Below the pieces are notes generated by a model. The model did no database searches. It was not told the DNA's origin and saw only the letters and a program-made list of their open reading frames with translations. A stretch of DNA of 64,000 nucleotides, taken from Promicromonospora iranensis (lineage in GTDB: Bacteria; Actinomycetota; Actinomycetes; Actinomycetales; Cellulomonadaceae). Below, piece after piece: positions 8,825 to 16,313 of the stretch. The position numbers were made by a program, and so were the translations under genes. How positions within the stretch are numbered: position 1 is the stretch's first letter; each line of letters begins with the position of its first letter. The DNA is taken from assembly GCF_028994775.1 (NCBI RefSeq), contig NZ_JAJQMN010000011.1:124001-188000 (forward strand). Reading direction: 5' to 3'.

Positions 8825-9745
8825 TCAGACCCGCGCGGTGCGGCGGCAGACCTCCTCCCACGGCGTCGGTTCGATGCCGAAGCGGGTGCGGGCCGCCGAG
8901 TCGTCCAGGACGTACGGACGTTCCCACTGGTAGATGATCTCGCGCATCTCCCGCAGGAACGGGGAGGCCAGGGCGGCCGCACTCAGGGCGGCGCCGCGCA
9001 GGGAGGAGATCCTCACCGGCGGCTTGCCGGCGCTCGCCAGGACGTCGGTGAGCGCCTGTGTCTGGGTGACCGCCGGGTTGCTCGGCACGTGCCACACCCG
9101 GCCGTGGGCACCCGGGTCCTCGGCGGCGGCGACCAGGGTGCGGGCCGCGTCCGCGACGTCGGTGAAGGTGTGGGGCTGGTCCGTCCGGCCCATCATCAGG
9201 GCGCGCCTGCCCCGCAGTGCGTCGGGGACCAGGCGCGAGATGTGGCCGTTGCCCCCGACACCGCGCCCCATGTAGTCGGAGCCGCGGATCTCGACGGCAC
9301 GGATCCGTCCGGCGTCGTGCGCCGCCTTGGCGTCCGCCCACATCCGGGCGCGGAGGCGCCCCTTGTGGTCGGTCGCGGCGTCGGGCAGGTCCTCCGAGAT
9401 GGGGACGTCGACCGGTCCGTAGGGGTAGAGCGTGCCGGTGATCGCGTAGACGGCGCCGGACCGTTCGGCGGCCGACAGGAGCGACGCGGCGAGCGGCGGC
9501 CAGACGCGCTCCCACTGGGTGTAGTCGGCCGGGTTGGCGCAGTTGTAGAGGTGGTCCGTGCCCTCGGCGGCGCGGGCCAGCGCGTCGGCGTCCGAGGCGT
9601 CGAGGGCGAGGTGCTCGACGCCGTCGATCCCGGTGCCGCGGCCGGAACGACTCACGACGGTGACGCGTGAACCGCGCTCGGCCAGGAGGGCGGCGACGTG
9701 GCGGCCGATGGGGCCGGCGCCGACGATGAGGTGACGATCCGACAT
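8825..9745 (-). CDS. NAD(P)-dependent epimerase/dehydratase-like protein
   Basis: A 306-residue extended short-chain dehydrogenase-like protein. The dinucleotide-binding motif GAGPIGRHVA lies at the N-terminus, the candidate catalytic tyrosine is in the YAITGTLYPYG region, and the SDYMGRG segment is typical of atypical SDR epimerases. The substrate is unknown. The second of two nearby ATGs (MSDRHL) was chosen because GGAG lies 8 bases ahead of it. The gene is divergent from a TetR regulator and the shared region carries two copies of a probable operator, so TetR control of this gene is likely. Confidence 0.82.
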   Translation of the reverse strand: MSDRHLIVGAGPIGRHVAALLAERGSRVTVVSRSGRGTGIDGVEHLALDASDADALARAAEGTDHLYNCANPADYTQWERVWPPLAASLLSAAERSGAVYAITGTLYPYGPVDVPISEDLPDAATDHKGRLRARMWADAKAAHDAGRIRAVEIRGSDYMGRGVGGNGHISRLVPDALRGRRALMMGRTDQPHTFTDVADAARTLVAAAEDPGAHGRVWHVPSNPAVTQTQALTDVLASAGKPPVRISSLRGAALSAAALASPFLREMREIIYQWERPYVLDDSAARTRFGIEPTPWEEVCRRTARV

Positions 9746-9762
9746 GATCATTGCTCCATTCT

Positions 9763-9836
9763 GAGAGCGGTGCTCTCGTTGCGTACCGTCAGCGTGGCAC
9801 GAGCGAGTGCGCCTTGGCAAGAGCGGTGCTCGCGTT
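9763..9836. promoter_or_regulatory. Paired TetR-type operators
   Basis: Two copies of AGAGCGGTGCTC-CGTT lie in the 127-base divergent region between the epimerase and TetR genes: GAGAGCGGTGCTCTC at 9763-9777 (6-base arms, 3-base centre) and AAGAGCGGTGCTCGCGTT at 9819-9836. Both carry the GAGC-GGT-GCTC core. Their position between a TetR gene and its divergent neighbour is the standard arrangement for self-regulation; binding by this TetR is inferred. Confidence 0.65.
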
Positions 9837-9872
9837 TGTGTGCGGTGATCTGTTCGTGCCACCCTGGACCGC

Positions 9873-10619
9873 ATGAGCCCGGCCCGAACCGCCCGAGCCC
9901 TCGCCCGCGAGGCCATCACCCGCGAGATCCTCGACTCCGCCCGTGCACGGCTGAGCACGGACGGCGCCGCCGCGCTGTCGCTCCGTGCCGTGGCCCGCGA
10001 CGTCGAGATGGTCTCCTCGGCCGTCTACCGGTACTTCCCGAGCCGGGACGCCCTGCTCACCGCCCTGCTCATCGAGTCGTACGACGAGCTCGGCACCGCT
10101 GCGGAGGCCGCGGACGCCGGCGTCGCCGACCGGTCGGACGTCACCGGCCGCTGGCTCGCCACCTTCCGCGCCGTCCGGACCTGGTGCGTCGGGCACCCGG
10201 GGGAGTTCGGGCTGCTCTACGGCACGCCGGTGCCCGGCTACGCCGCCCCGCGCGACACCGTCGACCCGGCCACCCGGGTCGTGCGGGTACTCATCCGCAT
10301 CGTGGGAGACGCCTACGCGGCCGGCGCGCGCCCGCGGGTGATCCCGTCCGCGGGCTCCACCCCGGGCGTCGTGTCCCCTCCGGACACCATCGCGCCGGCG
10401 CTGGACTTCGTGGCGAGGCACGGGCTCATGACGGGCACCGAGCCGTCGGATCCCGAGCTGCCCGAGACGGTCCGCCGCGCCGTCATGGCATGGACCGAGC
10501 TGTTCGGCGTGATCTCGTTCGAGCTGTTCGGGCACCAGGTGGGCTCGATAGCCGATCCCGAGGCGTGGCTGGACGAGGTGGCGCTCCGGCTCGCCGCGGA
10601 CCTGGGTATCCGGGCGTGA
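9873..10619 (+). CDS. TetR/AcrR family transcriptional regulator
   Basis: A 248-residue TetR-type repressor. The N-terminal helix-turn-helix is clear (ALSLRAVARDVEMVSSAVYRY in part, then FPSRDALLTALL), with a larger C-terminal ligand-binding domain of the TetR_C_33-like kind often seen in actinobacteria. It is divergent from the epimerase gene and the two operator-like palindromes lie in between, one 37 bases before its ATG. The ligand is unknown. Confidence 0.9.
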   Translation: MSPARTARALAREAITREILDSARARLSTDGAAALSLRAVARDVEMVSSAVYRYFPSRDALLTALLIESYDELGTAAEAADAGVADRSDVTGRWLATFRAVRTWCVGHPGEFGLLYGTPVPGYAAPRDTVDPATRVVRVLIRIVGDAYAAGARPRVIPSAGSTPGVVSPPDTIAPALDFVARHGLMTGTEPSDPELPETVRRAVMAWTELFGVISFELFGHQVGSIADPEAWLDEVALRLAADLGIRA

Positions 10620-10650
10620 GACGCTGCGGGCGAACCGCCCGGACCGGGCT

Positions 10651-10683
10651 CTGAACCGGTCCTGAACCGGTCTTGAACCGGTC
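10651..10683. repeat. Three tandem 11-bp repeats
   Basis: Three head-to-tail 11-base units, CTGAACCGGTC, CTGAACCGGTC and TTGAACCGGTC, each containing ACCGGT. They lie 31 bases past the TetR stop and 152 bases before the cold-shock gene start. The role is unknown; protein binding or simple slippage are both possible. Confidence 0.7.
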
Positions 10684-10835
10684 GTCCGGGCGAAGAGTGC
10701 GCAATGCATGCGACGCGGCAGGCTTCCGCCCGGTAACCTGGTGCTTCCGGTCCAGGTGGCGCGCTCAGCTCGCAGCAGCCAGGACCGTCCTGCAGTTTCC
10801 ACGAGCAGTACCGACAAGCACAGAAGAAGGTCGCA

Positions 10836-11210
10836 GTGCCCACCGGCAAGGTCAAGTGGTTCGACACCGACAAAGGCTTCGGTTTCATCGCCAACGAGGA
10901 CGGAGGCGAGGTATTTCTGCACGCCTCCGCGCTGCCCGAGGGCGTCGTCCCCAAGCCGGGCACACGGGTGGACTTCGGGGTGGCCGACGGCCGCCGCGGC
11001 CCCCAGGCGCTCGCAGTCAAGGTGCTGGACGCCGCGCCGTCGGTCGCCAAGGCGAAGCGGAAGCCCGCCGACGACATGGCTGTGATCGTCGGCGATCTCA
11101 CGCAGCTGCTGGACGGCGTGGCGAACGACCTGCGCAAGGGGCGTTATCCGAAGAATCCGGAGACGCTCGCCAAGATGCTGCGCAAGGTCGCAGACGACTT
11201 CGACGCCTGA
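10836..11210 (+). CDS. Cold-shock domain protein with C-terminal extension
   Basis: A 124-residue protein. Residues 1-68 are a cold-shock domain with RNP1 (KGFGFIA) and RNP2 (VFLHAS) motifs for binding single-stranded nucleic acid. Unlike the usual 67-residue CspA, it has a basic linker (AKAKRKP) and a 50-residue helical extension; this longer form is common in actinobacteria. The GTG start follows AGAAGG. The leader from the TetR gene is 216 bases and carries the 11-bp repeats, room enough for post-transcriptional control. The downstream DUF3027 gene starts 24 bases after the stop. Confidence 0.9.
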   Translation: MPTGKVKWFDTDKGFGFIANEDGGEVFLHASALPEGVVPKPGTRVDFGVADGRRGPQALAVKVLDAAPSVAKAKRKPADDMAVIVGDLTQLLDGVANDLRKGRYPKNPETLAKMLRKVADDFDA

Positions 11211-11233
11211 ACCCCCACGAGGTCCCGAGGAAC

Positions 11234-12076
11234 ATGGTCACGACCATCGCGCCCGCCGCACGAACACCCATCCGGCGGATCGCCGCACGCTCGAGCCGAG
11301 ACGCCGTGCTGAACGGTGCCGCCGAGCTCGCGCGCGCCGCCGCACAGGAGGTCGCTGAGCGACCGGAGGACGTCGGGGAACACCTCGGCACCCTCTTCGA
11401 GGACGAACGAGTTGTCTCCCACCGCTTCGCGGCCACGATGCGGGGCTACCGCGGCTGGCACTGGACGGTCACGGTGGCGCGCGTGCCGCGCGGCCGGACC
11501 GCCACGATCAGCGAGGTCGAGCTGCTGCCCGGCGACGAGGCGATCCTCGCCCCCGCCTGGCTGCCGTGGTCCGAGCGCCTGCGCCCGGGCGACGTCGGCG
11601 CCGGGGACGTGCTGCCGTTCCGCGCCGACGACCCGCGGCTGGAGCCCGGGTACACCCCGACGGGTGACCCCGAGGTGGACGAGGTGGCGATCGACGAGCT
11701 CGCCCTCGCCCGCGCCCGTGTGCTGTCCCCGCAGGGCAGGGCCGAGGCTGCCGAGCGCTGGTACCGCGGCTCGCGCGGGCCCACCACGGCGGGTGCCGTC
11801 GCGGCGTCCGCCGAGTGCATGACCTGCGCCTTCCTCATCCCGCTGTCCGGTTCGATGGGGCAGCTCTTCGGGGTCTGCGCCAACGAGTGGTCACCTGACG
11901 ACGGCAAGGTCGTCTCCCTCGACCACGGTTGTGGCGCGCACTCGGAGACGGACGTCGAGGAGCACCCGACCGACTGGCCTGCGCCCGCCCCGCTGATCGA
12001 CGAGCACGAGGTGGAGGCGACACCGCTGGCCGCGCCCGCCGAGCCCGCGGGCAGCGAGGACGCATCTCCCGCGTGA
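11234..12076 (+). CDS. DUF3027 family protein
   Basis: A 280-residue member of the actinobacterial DUF3027 family. A conserved core (WHWTVTVARVPRG, then LPGDEAILAPAWLPWSER) is followed by a C-terminal cysteine cluster: ECMTCAF, FGVCANEWS and DHGCGAHSE, four cysteines that could bind a metal. The function is unknown. The ATG follows GAGG and gives a start that matches the length of relatives. It follows the cold-shock gene closely, and its TGA overlaps the GTG of the next gene, so the three genes are probably one operon. Confidence 0.85.
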   Translation: MVTTIAPAARTPIRRIAARSSRDAVLNGAAELARAAAQEVAERPEDVGEHLGTLFEDERVVSHRFAATMRGYRGWHWTVTVARVPRGRTATISEVELLPGDEAILAPAWLPWSERLRPGDVGAGDVLPFRADDPRLEPGYTPTGDPEVDEVAIDELALARARVLSPQGRAEAAERWYRGSRGPTTAGAVAASAECMTCAFLIPLSGSMGQLFGVCANEWSPDDGKVVSLDHGCGAHSETDVEEHPTDWPAPAPLIDEHEVEATPLAAPAEPAGSEDASPA

Positions 12077-15000
12077 CGCCCGACCCCTTCGGCACCGGTG
12101 CGCTGCGGCGCGCGGTGACGGAGGCGTGGTGCGCGTCGCCGACGCGTTTTCGTGAGGACGCGAACTCCGAGGAGGACCACGCGCGCGGCTACTACCGCGA
12201 CCGGGTGGTCGTCGAGCTCGCGCAGAACGCCGCCGACGCCGCCGTGCGCGCCGGGGTACCCGGCCGGCTGGCCCTGCGCCTGGAGCGGGTGGAGCCGCGG
12301 CGGGCCGACGGCGCGGGCTGGCGGCTGACGGCCACCAACTCGGGCGCGCCGCTCGACGCCGCGGGTGTCGCGTCGCTGGCCTCCCTCCGGGCGTCCGCGA
12401 AGGTCGGGGGATCGGGCAGCGAGGTGCCCGCCGGGGCCCCGGGCGTCGTGGGTCGGTTCGGGGTCGGGTTCGCGGCAGTCCGGTCCGTGTCGGACGAGGT
12501 GCTGGTCCGCTCGCGCGACGGTGGGGTGCGGTTCTCGCTCGCCGCGATGCGTGCGGAGCTCGGCGAGGGTGTCCGGCACGGCGCCGACCTCGTACGCGAG
12601 GCCGCCGCACGCGGCGCCGCGCTGCCGGTCCTGCGGCTCCCGTTCCCCGCGCCGGCTACCGCGCCGGACGAGCCCGACACGGTGGTCGAGCTGCTCCTGC
12701 GTGATGCCGACGCCGTGGCGGTCGTCAGTGCCCAGCTCACCGCGCTGGACGACGCCCTCCTGCTCGCCCTCCCGGCGCTCGACGAGGTGGCGATCCAGGA
12801 TGACTTCGCAGGTCAGCCGGGTCCTGGAGCGCAGGACGCGACCTCGTCACCGACCCACCGCGTGCTGCGCGACGTCGGCTCGCGGTGGCGTGTGCACCGC
12901 GCGTCCGGGGCGCTGGACCCCGACGACGCGCTGCCGTCCGAAGCCCGCCGCCCGGACTGGTCGGTGCTCTGGGCACTGCCCGCCGCCGGTGTCCGCGCCG
13001 CGGACGGCTCGGTGCTCCACGCGCCGACCGCCACCGACGTCCGGCTCACGTTCCCGGCGCTGCTCATCGCCTCGTTCCCCGTCGACCCGGGACGGCGGGG
13101 CGTGCTCCCCGGACCGACGTCGGACCGGGTGGCCGCCGAGGCGGGGCACGCCTACGCCACGTTCCTGGGTGAGCTCGGCGCGGACCGCGAGGTGCTCGGG
13201 CTGGTGCCGACGGGGCTGCCCGCCGGCGACCTCGACGCCGCGATCCGCACGGCGGCCGACACCGCCCTGCGCGAGACCCCGCTCCTCCCGCTGAGCGCAC
13301 CCGGCCAGGAGGCCGGGCCCGACGATCCGCCAAGCTCCCCGCAGCGTGTCGCGCCACGCGGTGCGGCGTTTCTCGCCGGGCCGCTCGGCGAGGATCCGGA
13401 CCTCGCCCGGGCGCTCGCCGCCGGCGCGCCCGCGACCCTGGTCCCCGTTCCCGTGCGCTACCAGGCGCTCGTTCGCTCCCTCGGGGCGGAGCCCCTCGAC
13501 CTCGCCGACCTGGTCGAGGCGGTGCCGCCCGAACCCGGCGTGATCCGTGCAGTCCTCGACGCCCTCGCGCCGCACGCCGGGGAGGCCGCGGTGCTCGAGG
13601 CGGTCGCCGGGGCGCCGCTCCCGCTCGCCGACGGCCGGGTGACGCGGGGCGCCCGCGGCACCGTGCTCCTCGACGCTCCGCACCTCGCCGCGGTCGCCCG
13701 CGCGCTCGGCGTCCGCGTGGTGCACCCCGACGTCGCACATCCCCTGCTGGAGCGCGCGGGCGCCGTACCGACCACACCGCACGGGCTGCTCGCGGACCTG
13801 GCGGTCCGGTCGGCGGCGCTCGCCGCCGCGGACGACCTCCTCGACGATCCCGCCGCCGAACGGCTCGGCGACGCCCTGTCGGCTCGGCCCACGAGCTCGT
13901 CCGCGGGGCCGGCATCGGCGGATCCGGGTCTGCTCGACGACCCGGACCCCGCCGACGTGGTCACGGCGGTGCTGGAGCTGGTCCGGCTGGCCGCCGCGGA
14001 GCCCGGCCCCCTCCCGTTCTGGCTGGGGGAGCTGCCGGTCGTCGCGGACGGCGACGTTGTGCCGCTGCGCGAGGCGGCTCTGCCCGGTTCCTGGGCGGCC
14101 CGGTACCTGGACCTCGCAGCGGTACGGGACGACGTCGTCGAGCGCTGGGGGGCCGGGCCGCTGGCCGCCGCCGGAGCCCGTGCCGACCTGGGCGTCTACC
14201 AGGTCGCCGACGTCGTGACGGCCGACGGCGACGACGTCGAGTACGGGCCCGACGACGCGGCCGGGTGGCTCTCCGACTGGGACGAGTACCTCGAGCACCT
14301 CGCGGACGAGCTCGGTCCGGGCGTCTGGATCGGTGACGTGCCGGCCGTGCCCGACCTCGACGCGCTCACGACCGGGGACGCGCTCGCCGCCGGGCTCGGC
14401 CGGGTCGCCGCCGACCCGGAGCTGCGTCGCGCGCTGCTGACCCCGGTGCGTTCCCCGGACGCCCCGGGCCGGGAGGCGGCGTCGTACACGGCATGGTTCC
14501 TGCGCCGCCGGCTCGGGGCGCCGTTCGCGCTCGGCGACACGCCGCTGCTGGCGCCCGCCCCGCCCGAGACCCGCGGTCTGGACGAGAGCCTGCTGACCGC
14601 TCTCGGCGGGCTGCACGACCTGGCCGACCTGCCACGACGTGACTGGTCGGCGGTCCTGGGGCAGCTGCCCGAGGTGCGGGGCGAGGAGCGTCCGCACCTG
14701 TCGGCAGACGTCGCGCGCGCTGTCTGGGCGGGGCTCACCGCACTGGCGCGTGCCGACGACCCGCGACCGATCGCACCGCCCAGGCTCCCGGCGCTCGGAC
14801 CGGCCGGAATCACCGTGGAGAGCACCGACGACCTCGCCGTCGCGGGTTCGCCGCGGTGGGCCCAGCTCGGTCCGGTGGTGCCCGCCCCGGCCGACGTCGC
14901 CGAGAAGCTGGCCGAGCTGCTGGACCTGCCGTACGAGAGCGACTCCGGCCTCGTCCCCGACGAACCGGGGGAGCCGGTCGAGCTCGACCCACGGGTCCGG

Positions 15001-15246
15001 GCCCTCGTGCCGGACGCGCCGGCGACCTGGCGGCGTCACGACGCGCTGACGGTGGACGGCACGCGGGTCGGGTGGTGGGTGTCGGAGGGCTCGGTGCCCG
15101 CGGACGGCGTCGCACACGCCACCTCGCCCGAAGGGCTCGCCCGGGCGCTGGCCGAGATCACGGGGGCGGACCCGCTGCTCCTGGAGGCGGCCCTGCGGGA
15201 CCCGGCACGCGCGGAGGAACTGAGCGCCGAGCGCGCCTGGGACTAG
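12073..15246 (+). CDS. Sacsin-like (GHKL-type) ATPase
   Basis: A large protein of 1057 residues with an N-terminal Hsp90/sacsin-type ATP-binding domain. The N-box is ELAQNAADA near residue 42-50, and the glycine-rich lid motif is GRFGVGFAAV near 130-140. The remainder is alanine-, proline- and aspartate-rich with no recognised domain. Actinobacterial sacsin-like ATPases of this length exist, but their role is not established; chaperone or DNA-repair roles are only possibilities. The GTG start shares GTGA with the DUF3027 stop, which points to translational coupling. The stop TAG lies in a CTAG that also serves the convergent gene on the other strand. Confidence 0.82.
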   Translation: MTPDPFGTGALRRAVTEAWCASPTRFREDANSEEDHARGYYRDRVVVELAQNAADAAVRAGVPGRLALRLERVEPRRADGAGWRLTATNSGAPLDAAGVASLASLRASAKVGGSGSEVPAGAPGVVGRFGVGFAAVRSVSDEVLVRSRDGGVRFSLAAMRAELGEGVRHGADLVREAAARGAALPVLRLPFPAPATAPDEPDTVVELLLRDADAVAVVSAQLTALDDALLLALPALDEVAIQDDFAGQPGPGAQDATSSPTHRVLRDVGSRWRVHRASGALDPDDALPSEARRPDWSVLWALPAAGVRAADGSVLHAPTATDVRLTFPALLIASFPVDPGRRGVLPGPTSDRVAAEAGHAYATFLGELGADREVLGLVPTGLPAGDLDAAIRTAADTALRETPLLPLSAPGQEAGPDDPPSSPQRVAPRGAAFLAGPLGEDPDLARALAAGAPATLVPVPVRYQALVRSLGAEPLDLADLVEAVPPEPGVIRAVLDALAPHAGEAAVLEAVAGAPLPLADGRVTRGARGTVLLDAPHLAAVARALGVRVVHPDVAHPLLERAGAVPTTPHGLLADLAVRSAALAAADDLLDDPAAERLGDALSARPTSSSAGPASADPGLLDDPDPADVVTAVLELVRLAAAEPGPLPFWLGELPVVADGDVVPLREAALPGSWAARYLDLAAVRDDVVERWGAGPLAAAGARADLGVYQVADVVTADGDDVEYGPDDAAGWLSDWDEYLEHLADELGPGVWIGDVPAVPDLDALTTGDALAAGLGRVAADPELRRALLTPVRSPDAPGREAASYTAWFLRRRLGAPFALGDTPLLAPAPPETRGLDESLLTALGGLHDLADLPRRDWSAVLGQLPEVRGEERPHLSADVARAVWAGLTALARADDPRPIAPPRLPALGPAGITVESTDDLAVAGSPRWAQLGPVVPAPADVAEKLAELLDLPYESDSGLVPDEPGEPVELDPRVRALVPDAPATWRRHDALTVDGTRVGWWVSEGSVPADGVAHATSPEGLARALAEITGADPLLLEAALRDPARAEELSAERAWD

Positions 15247-15509
15247 CGGTGGCGACGTGCCCAGAGCAGGCCGAGCCCGCCCAGCACGATGCCGGTGCCG
15301 CAGATCGCCACACCCTCCAGGGTGCCCCGCCCGGTGAGATGGAGGACGAGCGTCACGATCAGCCCGACGGCGAACAGCACCATGCCCGCGCCGAAGACCC
15401 TGAAGAGATCGGCGCGCGGAGCCGGTGGGCTGGGCCGACGCTCCTCGGGGTGGGCCAGCAGGGAGCGGATCGTTGGCACCTTGCCAGTGTACGGACAAGG
15501 GTGCGTCAA
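15243..15509 (-). CDS. Small membrane protein, DUF2530-like
   Basis: An 88-residue (or 78-residue) protein with two membrane helices (about 40-60 and 67-83) and a basic end (WARRHR), matching the short DUF2530-type proteins of actinobacteria; function unknown. The longest form starts at TTG 15509; a GTG at 15479 (VPTIRSLL) is an alternative. Its stop codon overlaps that of the convergent sacsin-like gene within a CTAG. It marks the edge of the housekeeping block before the exopolysaccharide genes. Confidence 0.65.
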   Translation of the reverse strand: MTHPCPYTGKVPTIRSLLAHPEERRPSPPAPRADLFRVFGAGMVLFAVGLIVTLVLHLTGRGTLEGVAICGTGIVLGGLGLLWARRHR

Positions 15510-15562
15510 GCCCGCTGAGCGCGCGGCGCGGCCGGGGTGAGTTCAGGCACCGGTGGGCAGTG

Positions 15563-16114
15563 TCAGGCGCGCAGGGCGGCGACGACCGGAGTCAGGGCGT
15601 CGACGATCTGGTCGAAGCTGCGCCGGTAGGTGGCTGAGGAGCGGCGGTACGGGTCGACGATGCCGTCGTGGTGCGAGCGGCCGACGTGCCGTGGTCGTTC
15701 CTGGAGGGCGGCGGGCAGCAGTGCCCCGAGCCGGGCGGCATCGTCCCGTCCGATGACGGTGCCCGGTGCCAGGGTGCTCGACAGCCGGCCGAGCTCGGCG
15801 ATCGTGACGGTGTGGCGTACGGCGGCCGGAACGGCCTCGACAACCCGGGAGCGATGTTCCGTGGTCAGGGCGAGGATCAGGTCCGCCTCGTCGACGAGGA
15901 CCGGGCTGAGCTGCCGTGCCGCGAACCCGGCCGACGGGAACCCGCTTGCGGTCAGGAGATCGGCCATGGGCTCGGCGACGGGGTGTCCGACCAGGGCGTT
16001 CGTCCCGGCGCTGCCCACGGTGACGGACGTGTCGAGCACGCCCCGCAGGAGCATCTCGACGGCGGGCGAGCGGCAGATGTTGCCCGTGCAGACGGCGAGC
16101 ACGCGAAACGCCAC
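15563..16114 (-). CDS. Low-molecular-weight protein tyrosine phosphatase
   Basis: A 183-residue phosphatase of the Wzb/arsenate-reductase-like fold. The P-loop CTGNICRS carries C9 and R15, and the general-acid loop is DPYRRS near residue 155. In Wzx/Wzy capsule systems, this enzyme dephosphorylates the tyrosine autokinase; the partner here would be the kinase gene at 22578-24077. The GTG start follows AGGAAGG. It is divergent from the DUF4012 gene across an AT-rich 199-base region. Confidence 0.93.
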   Translation of the reverse strand: MAFRVLAVCTGNICRSPAVEMLLRGVLDTSVTVGSAGTNALVGHPVAEPMADLLTASGFPSAGFAARQLSPVLVDEADLILALTTEHRSRVVEAVPAAVRHTVTIAELGRLSSTLAPGTVIGRDDAARLGALLPAALQERPRHVGRSHHDGIVDPYRRSSATYRRSFDQIVDALTPVVAALRA

Positions 16115-16313
16115 GGAATATGCCTTCCTATCGCTGGGAACCGGTGCAACATTGTTCTGTGTAGATGCATTTAATGCATGCGCACGTTATGTAGACCGGC
16201 ACCGTGCATATGCACAGGATGAAAATGCACGGAGTTTCAATTCATCGCGCCCGTTCGGCGTCGCGAAGATAATCTAACGCGTACTTTCGCCGACGGACCC
16301 GTCAGGAGGCCCG
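16115..16313. promoter_or_regulatory. AT-rich divergent control region of the polysaccharide locus
   Basis: A 199-base region between the phosphatase and DUF4012 genes, clearly richer in A+T than the flanking genes. It contains a 7-1-7 palindrome, ATGCATTTAATGCAT (16165-16179), and a perfect 12-base palindrome, GTGCATATGCAC (16204-16215), plus further TGCA words. GATAAT near 16266 could be a -10 element for the rightward gene. It likely holds both promoters and binding sites for a regulator not encoded nearby. Confidence 0.55.

Noticed and set aside
5997-8933. 978-codon plus-strand open frame
   Set aside because: Antisense to the helicase-associated gene; composition is Arg/Gly/Pro-rich and lacks any motif.
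6174-9515. A single 1113-codon minus-strand gene
   Set aside because: The frame runs past the ATG at 8762 into the coding region of the epimerase in another frame. The downstream portion alone matches the family.
12847-15498. 883-codon minus-strand open frame
   Set aside because: Antisense to the sacsin-like ATPase, which has a clear N-box and glycine-rich motif.
15479-15525. TTGACG with TACACT as a promoter for the DUF2530-like gene
   Set aside because: The spacing is only 12 bases, too short for a sigma-70 promoter.
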